A model generated the notes under the pieces. That model saw only the letters and a list, made by a program, of their open reading frames with translations. It made no database searches and was not told the DNA's origin. A program made the translations under genes and the position numbers. 39,992 nt of DNA from a virus, in the IMG/VR virus record IMGVR_UViG_3300020380_000066, positions 1-39,992 of that record, one strand, 5' to 3'. Below are positions 6,894-14,522 of this stretch, one piece after another; the stretch's first letter is position 1, and each line of letters begins with the position of its first letter.

Positions 6894-9044
6894 TTATTCT
6901 CCCTTTAAGATTTGTTTGGCCATCATTATTATTTGAGCATAATTAGGATGCTCAGCTATTGGTGCGCCTTCCTTAGTTGCTTTAATAGTAAGGTCAGCCC
7001 ATTCTTGATAATGTTTATCTATAGCTACCGCTAATTGTTTTGCATTATCATCCTCGGTATTTTTAGTTTGAGCATTAGTAAAACTGACGTTAGCCTCCGC
7101 TAAAGCGGAATCTGCTGCAGCTTTATTCTTTTCAAGCTCTTTCATTTGTTCAGCATCTTGCGATTGCTTTTGAATTGTTTGAGCAGCCTTCTGCTTAAAC
7201 TCATCAGTAGTATAGTCCTCTAAGAAATCATTACTATCTAAGTTCATTGCTTCAATTAACTTAGTAGCTAATATAGCAGGTGCTTCAGGTTTAATAACCA
7301 TTCCTACACCCTGCTTATTTAATGTAGGTAATATTTCTCCACCTATCTTAGATAGCTTTTGAATTTGATTAGCATTAGAATTTTCACCAATATCTAATAA
7401 AATTTCTACATCCATATTAGAAGGTAAGCTATCCATATTAACAGTACCGTATACACCTTCTAGGTTATACATTATTTTACCCTTTACATTCTTACGCATA
7501 GTTTCATATATACCAGCAACTAGCTTTTTAAATCCAGTCTCAGCAAACCTACGTGCAATATGCTGTATTCTCTTTTGCGCTGCGGACTGCACAGCAGCTA
7601 GCTTTTGTTCTGAGTTACCTGATATATACAAAGTATCATTAAGGCCCTGTGCGGCCTTCGACATGCCCGTTGCTTGCTCCTTTATTAGCTGTAAGTATTC
7701 TAATAATGGTACAGTACCTGTAGATATTGTTTCAGGTTGCATTTGTTGTACTGCATTTACTGGACTACCGTTAGTTGGTATAATCTGTTTAGGCTTCATA
7801 TTCTGTAATGCACTAAAGTCAACTACATTAGGATCTGCAAGTTTAGGTGAATAGTTAGTTAAGTAAGTATTCTCTACAAATCCACGTAGTATAGCAGTAG
7901 ATGCTAGGGTAGATGATCTAGTAAAGTCTGCCATTGACAAACCATAAAACTCAAATGGTATGTCTATAGGTGTAATAGACGCTAATGGTATGCTATCAAT
8001 GTCTTCTTCATACATTATATAATCGCCAACAGTTATTATATGCTTTAATTCTGCAATACCGTCACCATCTCTGTCCACATTTAGCCACGATTCTGTAACT
8101 GTTACCGGTTTATTAGCTTCTAATGGCGCATCATTCTCTACCATGCTGCCTGATATGTACTCTTGTCCTGTAATTTCTTTTCTTGCAGCAACTTCTTGCG
8201 AATATCTTAGACTACCTGCGTAAGCTGTATCACCTAATTCGTCCCATTCTGTAATATTTGCAGTTTCTTCGGGATAATGCTTACGTAATTCTGATCTTGT
8301 CATCTCTGTTTGTATACCAACAAAAGATGCTTCTTCAATTGACGTAGCTTCACGCGATATTCTAAAGTTTTCTGGTGGAACTAACTCTAATTTTACACGA
8401 GATCTGTCAATTGTTTTCTTTAATCGTACGTTTATGTACATTAATTCTGCTTGTGGCTGCATACTTGTTAATGGATCTGCAGGTGCAAAGTCATTTTCAA
8501 ACTGTAATTCGCCAACAATTTCTGTATTTTCATCTGAAAGTAATTCATCTAGCTTAGCTTGTGAAATTCTTTCGTATTCTTCAAACTCATGTTTCTTATC
8601 TTCTATATATGTCCAGCGACATACAGAATTTTTCCATAATAACGCAGCTTTAATCCACTGAGACATAAGCTCCCAGCCGTTATTCTTTTTAAACAAACAA
8701 TAATTTACTATAGCTGAAGCATCTTTGGCCGCAGCAAAGCTGCCTGGTGAGTCATCATAAGGCACAAAGCGTGCTAGTTTATTATTACTTAAGAATAAAT
8801 CTGATATAATTGCAGTATATGCTTCAACAACTTCTGTTGTAGATGTATCAACAATGGTACTTACGCCCTGTGGTGTTAAATGACTTTCAGGTACACCAGC
8901 ATATTCATATGTAGCTTTTAATCTTTCTCTTGATAGATCTGCTGAATCCAGCCAATCACCGCTAGAATTCATTATGCCTCTATCAATAAGCTCAACTAAT
9001 TCATCATCAGTTACAGGTTCTTTATATCCATAAGGTTCGGTCAT
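6894..9044 (-). CDS. Portal protein
   Basis: 716 aa, the size of large podoviral portals. Early residues include TTEVVEAYTAIISDLFLSNN and a region around 100-140 on packing helices with a Trp-rich stretch (LLWKNSVCRWTY). The centre has the conserved DRDGDGIAELKHIITVGD and a C-terminal helical part with ATGMSKAAQGLND, followed by a long Gln/Ala/Glu-rich coiled tail. The portal forms the dodecameric DNA gate at one head vertex and anchors the terminase. Its ATG overlaps the upstream stop (ATGA). Confidence 0.88.
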   Translation of the reverse strand: MTEPYGYKEPVTDDELVELIDRGIMNSSGDWLDSADLSRERLKATYEYAGVPESHLTPQGVSTIVDTSTTEVVEAYTAIISDLFLSNNKLARFVPYDDSPGSFAAAKDASAIVNYCLFKKNNGWELMSQWIKAALLWKNSVCRWTYIEDKKHEFEEYERISQAKLDELLSDENTEIVGELQFENDFAPADPLTSMQPQAELMYINVRLKKTIDRSRVKLELVPPENFRISREATSIEEASFVGIQTEMTRSELRKHYPEETANITEWDELGDTAYAGSLRYSQEVAARKEITGQEYISGSMVENDAPLEANKPVTVTESWLNVDRDGDGIAELKHIITVGDYIMYEEDIDSIPLASITPIDIPFEFYGLSMADFTRSSTLASTAILRGFVENTYLTNYSPKLADPNVVDFSALQNMKPKQIIPTNGSPVNAVQQMQPETISTGTVPLLEYLQLIKEQATGMSKAAQGLNDTLYISGNSEQKLAAVQSAAQKRIQHIARRFAETGFKKLVAGIYETMRKNVKGKIMYNLEGVYGTVNMDSLPSNMDVEILLDIGENSNANQIQKLSKIGGEILPTLNKQGVGMVIKPEAPAILATKLIEAMNLDSNDFLEDYTTDEFKQKAAQTIQKQSQDAEQMKELEKNKAAADSALAEANVSFTNAQTKNTEDDNAKQLAVAIDKHYQEWADLTIKATKEGAPIAEHPNYAQIIMMAKQILKGE

Positions 9045-9181
9045 CTACTACCTCCCTGATGCATAAGCACTTTCTTTTTTAAGTCCTGTAAATTTGATAC
9101 AGCATATGAACCAGGTTTAGGAAGAGTTCTAGGTTCTTTCTTTTTCTTTTCCTTACGTGGTTGTTGTATATATCTTGACAT
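9041..9181 (-). CDS. Tiny basic protein (46 aa)
   Basis: The frame starts at the ATG at 9181 after AGGAGCGGAAT and ends in an ATGA overlap with the portal start. The product is basic in its first half (MSRYIQQPRKEKKKKEP) and ends HQGGSR. Coupling to the portal and the good ribosome-binding site support it. Function unknown. Confidence 0.6.
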   Translation of the reverse strand: MSRYIQQPRKEKKKKEPRTLPKPGSYAVSNLQDLKKKVLMHQGGSR

Positions 9182-9197
9182 ATTCCGCTCCTGGGAT

Positions 9198-9659
9198 TTA
9201 CAATTTATTTAAAAATCTTGCTATATGATGTACAAATGGTAACAATGTAGCTGCCATAAATAGATTAACACCTGAGTGTGCTACAGCTATTCGTAATGTA
9301 TCACCCTTAGGTAAACCATCTGAAACAAGCAATCCTGCTAACCATATAGTTCCGGTTGTTCCTATATTAGCACCTAATACTGCAGCAACAGCAGAAGGTA
9401 AAGGTAAGAAACCACTTGCTACTAATCCTACGATTGCTGTTGTTGATAATGAACTTGACTGCCACATTAATGTACAAACAATTCCACCTAAGAACATTAG
9501 GTATGGATTGGCTATAAAAGGTTCAAGCTGTTCTACTCTACCAAGCGCTTTCATTCCGCCTGCAAACATTTTAAGTCCTACATAAAATACTATTAGTCCT
9601 ACTATAATTTTAAAAACTGGTGTATGATGTATTGAAGCTATATTAGGTAAATCTGTCAT
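9198..9659 (-). CDS. Half-size Na+/phosphate cotransporter (NptA/PF02690-like)
   Basis: 153 aa with about four hydrophobic segments. It carries the two hallmark motifs of the Na/Pi cotransporter family: QSSS at residues 67-70, and GANIGTT at 96-102, followed by VAHSGVNLF near 127. Family members take up inorganic phosphate with Na+. Full-length transporters carry two such repeats in inverted orientation; here only one is present, with no second copy next to it. It may be a dual-topology dimer, a partner of a host transporter, or something else. The membership is firm on motifs; the activity is inference. Confidence 0.88.
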   Translation of the reverse strand: MTDLPNIASIHHTPVFKIIVGLIVFYVGLKMFAGGMKALGRVEQLEPFIANPYLMFLGGIVCTLMWQSSSLSTTAIVGLVASGFLPLPSAVAAVLGANIGTTGTIWLAGLLVSDGLPKGDTLRIAVAHSGVNLFMAATLLPFVHHIARFLNKL

Positions 9660-9662
9660 GTC

Positions 9663-9869
9663 TTAGCCCTCGCATGTACATTCCTTTTTATTTGCTAGCT
9701 CTGCTAGTAACTCTTTATTTCTTTGCAACAATTTATAATGGGCTTTTTGTAATTCTTTTAAATCCATTTTAGTTAACCATAAAGCTTGCCTTGCAGATAA
9801 CATTTCTCTTCTTAATGTTTCTTCAAAACTTTCTTCATGGTTTTGCCATCCTTGTCCATTGATAACCAT
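9663..9869 (-). CDS. Small coiled-coil protein
   Basis: 68 aa. Almost the whole chain is predicted helix with heptad-like Leu spacing (LRREMLSARQALWLTKMDL, then LQKAHYKLLQRNKELLAEL), ending in a Cys pair (ECTCEG). No known family. It sits between the transporter gene and the EF-hand membrane protein. Confidence 0.55.
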   Translation of the reverse strand: MVINGQGWQNHEESFEETLRREMLSARQALWLTKMDLKELQKAHYKLLQRNKELLAELANKKECTCEG

Positions 9870-9870
9870 A

Positions 9871-10206
9871 TCATCCTCTTTTACTCATCCATGCTGATGT
9901 ACCCATGTATGCACCTACTATACCAGCACCTGATATATAAAATAAGTTACTTACATCTGATAGAGCTTCAACTCTTTCTAATGGTACCCATGGTAAAAAC
10001 ATAGCTACTGTAAACACACCCATACCTATTAAAGTATATCTGGCCATTCTAAGTTGGCCCAACTGCTTACGCAGTGCAGCTTCTGTTTCTTTTATTTCTT
10101 TTAAATGAGATAGTTCTTCATCAGAAACTACGCCATCACCGTCTTCATCATACTCATTAAATCTTGAGTTTTTCTCTAAGTTCTTCTGTATTGCTTTCAT
10201 TACCAT
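9871..10206 (-). CDS. EF-hand membrane protein
   Basis: 111 aa from the ATG at 10206 (MVMKAIQKN...). Residues 20-31 form a near-perfect EF-hand calcium loop (DEDGDGVVSDEE). A charged helix follows, then two hydrophobic segments (TLIGMGVFTVAMFLPWV, and FYISGAGIVGAYMG) ending TSAWMSKRG. I associate this arrangement with hypothetical proteins of marine phages. A holin or membrane-remodelling role is possible. The frame continues upstream to another ATG at 10260, but that lies inside the neighbouring gene and lacks a good ribosome-binding site. Confidence 0.65.
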   Translation of the reverse strand: MVMKAIQKNLEKNSRFNEYDEDGDGVVSDEELSHLKEIKETEAALRKQLGQLRMARYTLIGMGVFTVAMFLPWVPLERVEALSDVSNLFYISGAGIVGAYMGTSAWMSKRG

Positions 10207-10411
10207 TGTACTTTTCCGGGTTTGTAAATTGATCCGTACATTTTTGTTTAATAACCACAAATGGTAATTTATTATTTATTATATCAAATTTCATTTCTTC
10301 TATTCTTACTTCACATTTTTCCATTTCTATGTATGGACCATTTAGATCTTTAAATGTACGGCAATCCATAAAATTATAAACTGAGCATACCATTATGAAT
10401 GCTTCAAACAT
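10157..10411 (-). CDS. Small Cys-containing protein with hydrophobic N-terminus
   Basis: 84 aa. The N-terminus MFEAFIMVCSVYNFMDCRTF is short and hydrophobic, followed by NGPYIEMEKCEVRIEEM and a third Cys (IKQKC). AAGGAG lies upstream of the ATG. The Cys pattern suggests an exported or membrane-attached protein. It overlaps the EF-hand gene by 50 nt in another frame. Function unknown. Confidence 0.6.
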   Translation of the reverse strand: MFEAFIMVCSVYNFMDCRTFKDLNGPYIEMEKCEVRIEEMKFDIINNKLPFVVIKQKCTDQFTNPEKYNGNESNTEELREKLKI

Positions 10412-10426
10412 GTCCCCATCTCCTTA

Positions 10427-10552
10427 TTATTTACATAGATCATCAAACTTTATTGAATGTATTCTATGTCTGCTTTTATCAAGTAATTTGTCTAATAATA
10501 TTTTATTTCTGTTTCCTATTAACCATAGCATTTGTTGAAATAAAAATATCAT
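10427..10552 (-). CDS. Tiny protein (41 aa)
   Basis: The frame begins MIFLFQQMLWLIGNRNKILL and becomes basic toward KFDDLCK. Its ATG overlaps the upstream stop (ATGA), and GAGG precedes it. The hydrophobic start may insert in a membrane. Support comes from coupling and the filled gap in an otherwise gapless operon. Confidence 0.55.
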   Translation of the reverse strand: MIFLFQQMLWLIGNRNKILLDKLLDKSRHRIHSIKFDDLCK

Positions 10553-10800
10553 CTGTGCCTCGCTACTTTCTTTGCAATTCGTTTTGGTTGTTTAGAGTGC
10601 TGCTTACCAGCTTTAGTATCTTTTCTTTTCTTCCTAGTTGTTGCAGCATACTCAGCGGCAGTTAAAGATTTTATCGCTGACGATGGCATATATCTTTCAC
10701 CTGTAGCTTTTGGACCTACAGTAGAATTCTTACCACTCTTAGTTCGCCACTTTTCTTTACCCCACTTCTTTAGACTTTTTTGACCTTTGGTTAAAGCCAT
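10549..10800 (-). CDS. Small basic conserved phage protein
   Basis: 83 aa, very basic. It reads SLKKWGKEKWRTKSGKNS, then GERYMPSSAIKSLTAAEYAA, then TRKKRKDTKAGKQHSKQPK. This matches a small conserved family I recall from marine viruses (possibly annotated DUF5872; unverified). The Trp and Arg/Lys pattern suggests nucleic-acid binding. Function unproven. Confidence 0.65.
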   Translation of the reverse strand: MALTKGQKSLKKWGKEKWRTKSGKNSTVGPKATGERYMPSSAIKSLTAAEYAATTRKKRKDTKAGKQHSKQPKRIAKKVARHR

Positions 10801-10973
10801 TATCTATAGCCCCCACCTTTAGCTTTATATTGTTTAGCTAACATTTGAGCTTTACGTGCAGACCATTGTCCTGGTCTACCACCTTTACCACCTGCTTTTA
10901 TTCTCTGAAAGAGTTGCTTACGCATAGTTGGTTTAGTATAATTACCTGCTTTGTTTACTGTACTTTTAGCCAT
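10800..10973 (-). CDS. Small basic conserved phage protein (57 aa)
   Basis: The frame begins MAKSTVNKAGNYTKPTMRKQ and ends QYKAKGGGYR, with RPGQWSARKAQMLAK in the middle. It ends in a TAATG overlap with the following gene. The sequence is like a tiny basic protein I associate with marine phage late operons. Likely nucleic-acid or virion associated, which is inference. Confidence 0.62.
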   Translation of the reverse strand: MAKSTVNKAGNYTKPTMRKQLFQRIKAGGKGGRPGQWSARKAQMLAKQYKAKGGGYR

Positions 10974-10974
10974 A

Positions 10975-11259
10975 TTACCATTTAACCTTATGTGACCAGT
11001 ATCTGGCGCTTAACTTGCTTGGGTTTGCATCTTGCGCATTATGTCTAGCATAATATGATTTCTTACGCGCTTTATCTTTTTTACTTGTAGGATTTTTACC
11101 AGCACCGCGTACGCCTTGCTGTCCAAATCTAATTGTTTTAACTTTATCACCCTGCTTAGCTACCACTACATGTGATTTAGTAGGATGCCCTGGAGTTCTT
11201 TTAGGTTTATTATAACCTGATACTCCGGCTCTTTTTAATCGTGGATCCCTTTCAGCCAT
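10975..11259 (-). CDS. Small basic conserved phage protein
   Basis: 94 aa. The C-terminal half has IRFGQQGVRGAGK, then KARKKSYYARHNAQDANPSK, and closes with SARYWSHKVKW. This FG..G...ARH...YW...W pattern is a conserved phage family I recall (possibly DUF6321; unverified). Its ATG overlaps the upstream stop. Function unknown. Confidence 0.62.
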   Translation of the reverse strand: MAERDPRLKRAGVSGYNKPKRTPGHPTKSHVVVAKQGDKVKTIRFGQQGVRGAGKNPTSKKDKARKKSYYARHNAQDANPSKLSARYWSHKVKW

Positions 11260-11546
11260 TAGCTTTCTCCTATAAAATCTATTATTTCAGCTGAATTATT
11301 ATCTTCAACTACTTCCCATTCTATAACTTCTTTCATTGCGCCTATATATTCTGATAGCCCCATCTCAGATAATAACTGTAATGGTGCAGCTAGCGTATCA
11401 CATTTAAATATTAATATTTTACATGACTTAGTTATTGTAAGTTTAATACCTAATGCTTCCGCTAACGCAATCATAGCTATAGATTCTTCAGGTGATATTT
11501 CGTCAACTAAAGTTATAATCTTTGTGTTTACACACCTGGCTTTCAT
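11259..11546 (-). CDS. Small hypothetical protein
   Basis: 95 aa, acidic at the C-terminus, alternating strands and helices (ITLVDEISPEESIAMIALAE...). No motif recognised. Its start overlaps the stop of the tiny membrane-protein gene upstream (ATGA), so it is part of the same late transcript. Confidence 0.5.
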   Translation of the reverse strand: MKARCVNTKIITLVDEISPEESIAMIALAEALGIKLTITKSCKILIFKCDTLAAPLQLLSEMGLSEYIGAMKEVIEWEVVEDNNSAEIIDFIGES

Positions 11547-11659
11547 TGTATAAAGATATGATAAATTAACAAACCAATTATTAATAGTTTACCGTAATCT
11601 AAATCCCAGGCTGTGCCTTCACCAAAGTTTTTACTAAAATTCTTAAATTTTTCTTTCAT
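11543..11659 (-). CDS. Tiny membrane protein (38 aa)
   Basis: The product begins MKEKFKNFSKNFGEG and ends in one hydrophobic segment (LLIIGLLIYHIFIQ). A GGAGG site lies 6 nt before the ATG, and the stop overlaps the next start. It is the first gene after the large terminase. Function unknown. Confidence 0.65.
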   Translation of the reverse strand: MKEKFKNFSKNFGEGTAWDLDYGKLLIIGLLIYHIFIQ

Positions 11660-11674
11660 ATATACCTCCGTAGG

Positions 11675-11710
11675 GTGGCGGATTTATCCCCTGCTTCCGC
11701 CGGAGCAGCG
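11675..11710 (-). other. GC-rich hairpin between terminase and the next gene
   Basis: In this AT-rich genome the 66-nt gap holds a GC-rich block with two competing stems: GGCGGA (11677-11682) with TCCGCC (11696-11701), or CTGCT...AGCAG around 11691-11708. There is no T-run, so an mRNA processing or stabilising hairpin is more likely than a terminator. Confidence 0.4.
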
Positions 11711-11726
11711 AGGACAATGGGAACTC

Positions 11727-13397
11727 TTAAAGCCACTGTGTATCATCATCAAACAAAAAATTATCTGCTTTCTGCGACCAGGGTACTTTATTCATAGTTA
11801 ACTTGTCATAATGTGTTCTTAATGTTTCTAAGGCAATAGCTGTAGCCATAATAGTATCATCATGACACCCAGGAGCAGCCTCAGTTCTTCCGGAGTCGGT
11901 ACTAACATAATCTTTTAATTCCTGTATAATAGTACGTGATGCTATCCATATATCATCATTTTCTACAGCATTTTTTAAATTACCAATTATATGTGGTTTT
12001 GTTACCTGAGTTGTTTTAAACCCTGGTACCATACCTTCTTCTTTTGATATAGCCGAAATTTTTGTTTGTTTATATAAATTTATATAATTCATCTGTGCTA
12101 GTCGAGATAATGTTGCAACGCCCATTGAATTACTTTCAACAGTTAACAATGCATTATTATAATAGCGACCTAAGTAAAATAACAAATCACCAAACTTACT
12201 AGGGTCAATATAATTATCTCTATACAAAGCAATTACTTTTCTATCTGTGTCCATAACAACAGCTGCTGAATAATCTTGTCCAACACCTAATGCAACATCG
12301 GCAGCAAGAATATAATTACTATCCCAATCAGGAAACTCCCATATATCCAGATTGCCATCTTTCGATGCCTCCCACGTAAATGAATTAAAATCAAATATCA
12401 TTCTTTTATCAGGTTCAGCAGGTAATAACTTTTTTAATTTGTCCATTGCAAATACAGATTTACCTGCAGTAATAAATGCTTCATCGGGAGTTGCTGGGTA
12501 TTCCTGGCGGAACTTTAGTTCCCCACCTTCAGCAATCTTCAACCGACGCCAGTAGAGTTGTCCGTTGTTTAAGTTGTGATCCTCTACCAGTAGCTCTTCT
12601 TCTGAAGAACGTTCGAAGTCTTCCGGTGGTTCTCTGTAGTATTCAGAGGTCGTAAACCACGGAAGGAATATCGGTGTGTATTCATTCTCACCCTCTAATG
12701 CACCACGCCATAGTCTATAAAACTCACCTTGTGCACCATTAGCTGTTGACTCAAGTATAACTTCAGTACCCGGCGCTTCAGATATACCCTGAAACAAACC
12801 AGCTAATATTTTCTCATCATGTTGCCAGAAAGCAATCTCCGATAGATGTGCTATAGTCGGTGTAGTTCCACGGCCAGCCTCAGGACTACCCGCAGTATAT
12901 AATCTATATGACGATACAGGTTTTTCACCAGTAGCATCTTTTTTAAAGTGAGGTGATGAAATAACAATTTCTTTTGCATTTGATCGCAGCTCAGTCGGTT
13001 TATACAAAGAATCCATATTCCTTATAATATTACGGCTCATATTAAATAGTGCATCAGATGTTGCACTGTCATGTGCCATAACAACTGAACGAGCATGCGG
13101 TGTAAAATATGTTTTCCAGAATACTCTGCCAGCACAGTAAGTTGATATTCCTTGCTGTCTAGCTTTTAATATAATAGCTCTGACCTTTCCATTGTCAGCT
13201 AACTGTTTATCTAAAATTTCTGTAATTTTTTTCTGACAGTCATTGAACGTAAAGTTTACAAAGCCCCTCCTTGCATCTTTAGTAATAATCTTAATATTGT
13301 CTGATGCAAAGTCAGTAAAGTTATTCTGATAGTTATTTAGCTTTTTTCTTTTATGTTTTTCTTCGAGAAGCTGGATTAACTGTTTCTTCTTATTCAT
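11727..13397 (-). CDS. terL: Terminase large subunit
   Basis: 556 aa. The N-terminal packaging ATPase has a variant Walker A (KARQQGIST, residues 78-86) and Walker B-like IAHLSEIAFW (182-191, Glu187). The C-terminal RNase H-like nuclease begins with ADVALGVGQDYSA (about 370), then TVESNSMG, and closes with HDDTIMATAIA, giving the expected acidic residues. It pumps DNA into proheads at the portal and cuts it. This is the first gene of the leftward late block. A matching small-subunit candidate lies 4 kb away at 17413-17808. Confidence 0.93.
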   Translation of the reverse strand: MNKKKQLIQLLEEKHKRKKLNNYQNNFTDFASDNIKIITKDARRGFVNFTFNDCQKKITEILDKQLADNGKVRAIILKARQQGISTYCAGRVFWKTYFTPHARSVVMAHDSATSDALFNMSRNIIRNMDSLYKPTELRSNAKEIVISSPHFKKDATGEKPVSSYRLYTAGSPEAGRGTTPTIAHLSEIAFWQHDEKILAGLFQGISEAPGTEVILESTANGAQGEFYRLWRGALEGENEYTPIFLPWFTTSEYYREPPEDFERSSEEELLVEDHNLNNGQLYWRRLKIAEGGELKFRQEYPATPDEAFITAGKSVFAMDKLKKLLPAEPDKRMIFDFNSFTWEASKDGNLDIWEFPDWDSNYILAADVALGVGQDYSAAVVMDTDRKVIALYRDNYIDPSKFGDLLFYLGRYYNNALLTVESNSMGVATLSRLAQMNYINLYKQTKISAISKEEGMVPGFKTTQVTKPHIIGNLKNAVENDDIWIASRTIIQELKDYVSTDSGRTEAAPGCHDDTIMATAIALETLRTHYDKLTMNKVPWSQKADNFLFDDDTQWL

Positions 13398-13418
13398 TTT
13401 AGCTTCTCCTCAGTTTAA

Positions 13419-13456
13419 CTTTAAGGGGACATTTAAATTTAAACGTCTCCTTAAAG
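13419..13456. promoter_or_regulatory. 12-bp inverted repeat in the divergent control region
   Basis: CTTTAAGGGGAC (13419-13430) is mirrored by GTCTCCTTAAAG (13445-13456) around an AT-only-like spacer; one G-T mismatch. It sits 22 bp upstream of the large terminase, between the leftward late and rightward early blocks. The half-site CTTTAAGGAGAC recurs at 17828 and 27937, so it looks like a phage regulatory element rather than a plain hairpin. Confidence 0.5.
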
Positions 13457-13602
13457 GGGGGATCTATATATTATATATAAGCTGAAGGATAAGTAAACTT
13501 AACTTATAAAATGTGTATATACCCCTATATACTTTCAGCCCCCTACTTTTTAATATGCGCCTATCCTTAACTTTTCTTTTACATCTTTACTTCCTTAACA
13601 TA

Positions 13603-13644
13603 AAATTTACTCCACGTTGTTCCATAAATTTTTCTATACTTTTC
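13603..13644 (+). promoter_or_regulatory. Candidate phage promoter, copy 1
   Basis: AAATTTACTCC, a 9-nt spacer, then CATAAATTTTTCT. The same arrangement recurs at 14345 and 17856, each time just upstream of a rightward gene. Copies 1 and 2 are both followed by TTATATAAAGG. With a T7-type RNA polymerase in the genome, this is a candidate for its promoter, or for a host-type early promoter. Confidence 0.5.
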
Positions 13645-13670
13645 TTTCAATTATATAAAGGATCTCCATT

Positions 13671-14024
13671 ATGCAATTTCAAAAACCTCTTTCTTTTCTT
13701 AATCCTCTTTATAATTCACAACAATTCACTAACTTATATAATTATATAAATCTTCCACAAAATAATAATTTCTTTCACACTCATTCATTTAATTATATAA
13801 TTACAAATACACAAACCCAACAATTTTATACACAACACTATAAAATTATAAATCAAACTCTGGGTTTGCAACCTACTCCTTCTAACCCTAATTATATTAC
13901 TCCACAACAAAATAATATAATTAATCAATATAATCCTCTTCCTCCAATACCTTCTACACCTCAGGCACCTGAAGCACCTCAAACATCTACTCCCACTCCT
14001 TCAGAACCTGTTTCTAATTTATAA
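13671..14024 (+). CDS. Low-complexity Asn/Gln/Pro/Thr-rich early protein
   Basis: 117 aa. It is dominated by Asn, Gln, Tyr, Thr, Pro and Ile, has no Asp, Arg, Cys or Trp, and only one Gly and one Val. The second half is Pro-rich (PLPPIPSTPQAPEAP). AAGGA lies 8 nt before the ATG, a promoter-like repeat is upstream and a strong terminator follows, so it forms its own transcription unit. The odd composition follows from the near absence of G in the DNA, so it is uncertain whether protein or nucleic acid is selected. No family recognised. Confidence 0.5.
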   Translation: MQFQKPLSFLNPLYNSQQFTNLYNYINLPQNNNFFHTHSFNYIITNTQTQQFYTQHYKIINQTLGLQPTPSNPNYITPQQNNIINQYNPLPPIPSTPQAPEAPQTSTPTPSEPVSNL

Positions 14025-14032
14025 ATCTCTAA

Positions 14033-14061
14033 ATACCTCACCTAGCGGTGGGGTATTTTTT
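14033..14061 (+). terminator. Strong rho-independent terminator
   Basis: ATACCTCACC pairs with GGTGGGGTAT (one T-G pair) over a TAGC loop and is followed by six T. It closes the single-gene unit 13671-14024. Confidence 0.88.
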
Positions 14062-14120
14062 AAAAGAACCTACATCCGTAGACCCACACGTGTTACGTTG
14101 AAGTTTACTTGAAGTTAATC

Positions 14121-14136
14121 TGTCAGAATTCTGACA
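14121..14136. promoter_or_regulatory. Perfect 16-bp palindrome, operator candidate
   Basis: TGTCAGAATTCTGACA is a perfect palindrome lying 36 bp upstream of the ATG at 14172, next to AT-rich TATAAC. The 147-nt gap holds this, the upstream CACGTG palindrome and one CCTACATCC element (14069). Dyad symmetry suggests a dimeric regulator site; none is identified. Confidence 0.45.
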
Positions 14137-14171
14137 ATATAACCCGCGTCCAAACTTTATAGGAGTTCTCT

Positions 14172-14342
14172 ATGTTATTCTCTAATCTCAATAAACGTCT
14201 CGATGACGAGTTCCTTTTAATCTATACGAAACTCAAAGCTATTGAGAATCAATTAGATCTCATCATAGTCAAACTTAATCAAGAAGATAATGATGAAGAT
14301 CTTCTCTCAGAGTCTGAAAAATCTTTTCTCTCAGATTCCTAA
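14172..14342 (+). CDS. Small acidic helical early protein (56 aa)
   Basis: The frame begins MLFSNLNKRLDDEFLLIYTK and continues as an amphipathic helix with regular Leu/Ile (AIENQLDLIIVKL), ending in an acidic Ser-rich tail (LLSESEKSFLSDS). AGGAG stands 6 nt before the ATG. It lies alone between a palindrome and promoter-like copy 2. It is a plausible early host-takeover or regulatory peptide, by position only. Confidence 0.6.
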   Translation: MLFSNLNKRLDDEFLLIYTKLKAIENQLDLIIVKLNQEDNDEDLLSESEKSFLSDS

Positions 14343-14344
14343 CC

Positions 14345-14388
14345 AAATTTATTCCGGCTAACGCTACATAAATTTTTCTTTACTTTTC
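14345..14388 (+). promoter_or_regulatory. Candidate phage promoter, copy 2
   Basis: AAATTTATTCC, then GGCTAACGCTA and CATAAATTTTTCT, almost the same as copies 1 and 3. It is followed by TTATATAAAGG and a 120-nt leader with one CCTACATCC element (14428) and a TGAGC/GCTCA hairpin before the SSB gene. Confidence 0.55.
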
Positions 14389-14522
14389 CTTCTCTACATA
14401 TACACCTTATATAAAGGTCCAGATGTTCCTACATCCTAAGAGAAGCAAAACGAACCTGAGCATGTCGTTAAACTGCTCACGAATTATTTAATTTTAACAT
14501 CTAGCAAAGGAAGGTACTATCC

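Larger units (their letters stand above)
13516..14024 (+). other. G-depleted stretch, possible origin or unstructured transcript
   Basis: The plus strand is almost free of G. From 13674 to 13861 there are 188 consecutive bases with no G at all, and the whole 354-nt frame 13671-14024 has 11 G. It also carries AT palindromes, TTATATAATTATATAA (13734-13749) and TAATTATATAATTA (13790-13803). Neighbouring genes do not show this. I infer an origin-like or deliberately unstructured segment; no function is proven. Confidence 0.5.

Noticed and set aside
13785-13982. Minus-strand Arg/Ile-rich frame opposite the G-poor gene
   Set aside because: No start signal; composition simply mirrors the G-depleted strand.
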